A stretch of 16,998 nt of DNA from DAOTZS01 sp034434335 (GTDB taxonomy: Bacteria; Chloroflexota; Anaerolineae; CG2-30-64-16): positions 1 to 16,998 of the forward strand of contig DAOTZS010000082.1 in the NCBI GenBank assembly GCA_034434335.1, written 5' to 3'. The translations under genes were made by a program, and so were the position numbers. The notes under the pieces were generated by a model. That model did not search any database, had not been told where the DNA came from, and worked only from the letters and a program-made list of their open reading frames with translations. Positions 15,103-16,998 of this stretch are shown piece after piece (the first letter of the stretch is position 1; each line of letters opens with the position of its first letter).

Positions 15103-15275
15103 TGAGGGGGTCAAAACATCTCTTTGGCTATTGCCGGAATAATTTACCAGGCCACAATAGTTCGCTTCCTCCGCTCCATACCTGTAGGGCGAACTTTAGT
15201 TCGCCTCCAATTACATCTGTAGGGCGAACTTCAGTTCGCCTCCAACTACATCTGTAGGGCGAACTGAAGTTCGCC

Positions 15276-16448
15276 CTACAGGGTGGCGCGTGGCCGAGGG
15301 TGGCGGGCCAGGGACTCAACGAATTCAAAGAGCAGGGCCAGGATAGCGCCGGCCACCAGGCTCAGCACGCCGCCGATCAGGGCGATCTGCAGCGTGCGGT
15401 TGGGCAGCGGCTGCTCTGGCCGGCGTGCCGGCTCCACGATCTTCAGATAGCCCACGCTCAGGGCCTGGCGCTGTTTCAACTGCGCCTCCAGCGATTTGTT
15501 GAACAGGAAGTCGCGCGTGTTCTGGGCCTGGGTCACCGCGCTGGACAGCCGCGTGTATTCCTCGGCCAGGCCGATGAGGGAGGTCAGTTCGGTTTCCCAC
15601 TGGGCGATAGCCCGCTCGAACTCGGCCTGCAGGCCGCGCTGGCCGGCCAGCTCTCCGCGCAGGCCGGCGATCTGGCTGCGCAGGTCGCTGGCCCGACGGA
15701 TGGCCTCAGCCCGCGCGGGGCTGTCGGCCGGGGCGCTTTCGGCTTCAGCCTCCGCCCGGTCCACTTCGGCCTCCAACGCGCTGATGCGGGCCGTGAGCTG
15801 CGCCTCGGCCAGCGCGGCGTCCTGCTTACGGGTGCGCAGGTTGCGCACGATGTCCTGGTAGGCGATGATCTCCCGGTCGAGCGACTCCAGGCTGTGGGTG
15901 AGCTTGAAGCGCAGCAGCTCGCTGCGCGCCGCAGCCAGCGCCTGCTCAGCGCTGGCCAGTTGCTCATCAATGAACTCGCCCGTCACCACGGCCGGCCGCG
16001 ATTGATCAGCGCGATAGGCTGCCAGCGCATTCTCCACCTGCGCGGTCACGATCGCCTCGGCAGCCTCGGGGCTCTCGGCCCCGACGATGACGGTGATAAA
16101 GCCGTATTCCTGCACCGTGCTGAGCTGGTTCAGCAGTTGCTGAGCGTCCATGTTGAGCCCCAGTTGGGTGATCGTGCGCCAGGCGATCTTGCTGCTGCGC
16201 ACCATCTGGTTGAACTGGTAGCCGATCAGGTCAATCACGTCGCCGGTTGTGGCGCGCACCGGGCTATAGAGCGCCACCTGCTCCGGCTCCACCGGGATGA
16301 CCTGCAGCCGGATAGCCGACTGGTAGAGCGGTTTGGCAGTCAGGCCGCTGACCAGGATAACGGTCATGGTGATGGCGAAGAGCAGGAGGATCATCCATCC
16401 TCTGCGGCGCAGGATGGCCAGGTATTGGCTCACACTGTTGTTTGGCAT
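15276..16448 (-). CDS. Polysaccharide co-polymerase, Wzz/Wzc N-terminal type, no kinase domain
   Basis: The 390-residue protein starts with a Wzz-type region: a short cytoplasmic head, a first membrane helix (about 17-36) and the typical KPLYQSAIRLQV strand. An extracytoplasmic stretch rich in E, A, R and Q (about 150-325) should form long coiled coils. RPEQPLPNR (343-351) is the proline-rich segment before the second membrane helix (about 353-376), and a short basic tail ends the protein. There is no Walker A/B or tyrosine-rich tail, so any BY-kinase partner must be a separate gene. Such proteins control chain length or export with a Wzy polymerase, and one lies two genes downstream. ATG 16448 has AAGGAG four bases upstream. 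The stop TAG and the preceding TG belong to a repeat palindrome. Confidence 0.9.
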   Translation of the reverse strand: MPNNSVSQYLAILRRRGWMILLLFAITMTVILVSGLTAKPLYQSAIRLQVIPVEPEQVALYSPVRATTGDVIDLIGYQFNQMVRSSKIAWRTITQLGLNMDAQQLLNQLSTVQEYGFITVIVGAESPEAAEAIVTAQVENALAAYRADQSRPAVVTGEFIDEQLASAEQALAAARSELLRFKLTHSLESLDREIIAYQDIVRNLRTRKQDAALAEAQLTARISALEAEVDRAEAEAESAPADSPARAEAIRRASDLRSQIAGLRGELAGQRGLQAEFERAIAQWETELTSLIGLAEEYTRLSSAVTQAQNTRDFLFNKSLEAQLKQRQALSVGYLKIVEPARRPEQPLPNRTLQIALIGGVLSLVAGAILALLFEFVESLARHPRPRATL

Positions 16449-16457
16449 GGCACTCCT

Positions 16458-16998
16458 TCAGGCCTGGGTTTTCTCCAGGCACAGGGTCAGCTCGGGCAGG
16501 AAGGCGACGGCAGGGATGCCCAGCGGCCGCCACAGGGCCTGATCTATCAGCCTGTGCAGGGCATAGAGCACCTTTTTGAGGGCGGTGCGCCGTGGCGAGC
16601 CGGCGGCGCGGGCCAGGCTGCGGGCCCAAAAGGCGTCCACGTCGCTGCCATATTGGCGGTTCAGGCAGCGGGCCTGGGGCCCCAGCGCGGCCATCACCTC
16701 CCAGTAGGTGCTGCCGTGGGCCCCTTCGCTCAGCAGCCAGGGGGTGGTGGCGGTGGCTGGCACCCGCCGGCGCGCGCGGGCATAACGGCAGGCCAGGTCG
16801 GCAGGCATGTAGGGCACCCACCACAGGCCGGTAGTGTGATAGTCCTGCGGCCACAAACGGTTGGGCGTCTCGCCGATGAACAGGTACCCACCAACCCTCA
16901 GCACCCGCCACACTTCGCGCAGATGAGCCCTGCGCTGAGGAGGCGGGATATGTTCCAGCACAGCATTCATGACGATCAGATCGAACTCGCCATTGGCG
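16458..16998 (-). CDS. Class I SAM-dependent methyltransferase, 5' end cut off by window edge
   Basis: The frame runs in from the right edge, and about 179 residues are visible. EFDLIVMNAVLEHI, of which FDLIVMNAVLEHI is the part after motif I, is the acidic post-I / motif II region of Methyltransf_11/23-type enzymes. It is followed by REVWRVLRVGGYLFIGETPN, the motif III strand. The N-terminal SAM-binding glycine loop would be outside the window. An internal ATG at 16970 lies inside the conserved motif and cannot be the start. The stop is 9 nt before the co-polymerase start, so the two are probably co-transcribed. It may methylate a sugar of the glycan, perhaps as a cap, but the substrate is unknown. 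Confidence 0.87.
   Translation of the reverse strand, partial: ANGEFDLIVMNAVLEHIPPPQRRAHLREVWRVLRVGGYLFIGETPNRLWPQDYHTTGLWWVPYMPADLACRYARARRRVPATATTPWLLSEGAHGSTYWEVMAALGPQARCLNRQYGSDVDAFWARSLARAAGSPRRTALKKVLYALHRLIDQALWRPLGIPAVAFLPELTLCLEKTQA

Larger units (their letters stand above)
14919..15157. mobile_element. 239-bp MITE-like element inserted into one repeat copy
   Basis: The ends are imperfect 28-bp inverted repeats (14919-14946 and 15130-15157) that agree at 20 of 28 positions, including an inner block of 13 out of 14 (ATTATTCCAGCAAT against the complement of ATTGCCGGAATAAT). The tips are TTG and CAA. Joining the flanks gives TGTAGGGCGAACTT + TAGTTCGC, which matches the intact copy at 15183-15205 across all 22 bases. 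The inside has no open frame worth calling but holds three strong stem-loops. No target duplication is evident, so the exact ends are uncertain by a few bases. It is called MITE-like because of its size, its terminal repeats and the restored empty site. Confidence 0.55.
14874..15280. repeat. Island of five palindromic repeat copies
   Basis: Copies of the core TGTAGGGCGAACTTYAGTTCGCC lie at 14874-14896 (one change, GGG to GCG), 14905-14918 plus 15158-15165 (one copy split by an inserted element), 15183-15205, 15218-15240 and 15253-15280. Spacers are 8, 16, 12 and 12 bp, and the last two full units repeat at exactly 35 bp with a near-identical spacer TCCAAYTACATC. The last copy is inverted and extended to a 28-bp palindrome with 13-bp arms around GA. 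It ends the island and carries the stop codon of the co-polymerase gene. No gene lies in the island. The core is the same family as the array at 6831-7063, with a symmetric base exchange. Confidence 0.88.

Noticed and set aside
13825..15105. 426-residue plus-strand open frame
   Set aside because: It is the antisense shadow of the GT4 gene plus the repeat island, low in hydrophobic residues, and has no recognisable domain.
15183..15280. CRISPR array from the 35-bp period repeats
   Set aside because: The spacers are nearly identical and only 12 bp long, the repeats are palindromic to the centre, and there are no cas genes. These are palindromic intergenic repeats.
15253..15280. Factor-independent terminator after the co-polymerase gene
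   Set aside because: The 13-bp arms make a strong hairpin, but it starts inside the stop codon and has no T run after it, and the same sequence recurs as a repeat family.

Overview
The window is a dense, GC-rich polysaccharide / glycoconjugate assembly cluster. All 12 genes I can support lie on the minus strand, so the cluster reads from the right edge to the left. Gene junctions are very tight, with ATGA or GTGA stop/start overlaps and abutting stop/start codons, as in one long translationally coupled operon. High GC, frequent GTG starts, the gene content and palindromic repeats between genes suggest an uncultured environmental bacterium, perhaps Chloroflexota (Anaerolineae-like). That placement is an inference and needs a protein search.

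Layout in transcription order. At 16998-16458 is the C-terminal part of a SAM-dependent methyltransferase. At 16448-15276 is a Wzz/Wzc-type polysaccharide co-polymerase without a kinase domain. At 15280-14874 is a 400-bp repeat island. At 14868-13615 is a GT4 glycosyltransferase, then at 13613-12132 a Wzy/WaaL-type polymerase or ligase. A GT4 (12135-10930), a GT39-like membrane glycosyltransferase (10933-9149) and a second GT4 paralogous to the first (9140-8001) follow, then a short GT4 (7999-7061). At 7063-6831 is a second repeat island, a 52-bp tandem array. Next come a polytopic GT-C-like protein (6817-5288), a GT4 (5287-4058), a left-handed beta-helix N-acetyltransferase (4061-3489), another GT-C-like protein (3482-2214) and a Gfo/Idh/MocA sugar-nucleotide dehydrogenase (2217-1210). 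After a 400-bp gap comes a radical SAM protein (809-1) that runs off the left edge.

How the parts fit. The dehydrogenase and the N-acetyltransferase resemble two steps of UDP-2,3-diacetamido-2,3-dideoxyglucuronate synthesis (WlbA/WbpB and WlbB/WbpD types). The five GT-B enzymes would build a repeat unit on a lipid carrier on the cytoplasmic face. The three GT-C-like proteins would add sugars from lipid-linked donors on the outer face. The Wzy/WaaL-like protein would polymerise or ligate the product, and the Wzz-like protein would set chain length. I see no flippase, no initiating phosphoglycosyltransferase and no aminotransferase here, so these should lie outside the window.

The least ordinary DNA is in the two repeat islands. 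Both are built on the same palindromic core, TGTAGGGCGARCTTYAGYTCGCC, in two subfamilies whose differences are symmetric, so base pairing is kept. In both islands the repeat supplies the TAG stop codon of the gene before it. One copy in the right island appears to be split by a 239-bp element with imperfect 28-bp terminal inverted repeats, and removing that element restores an almost perfect repeat copy.
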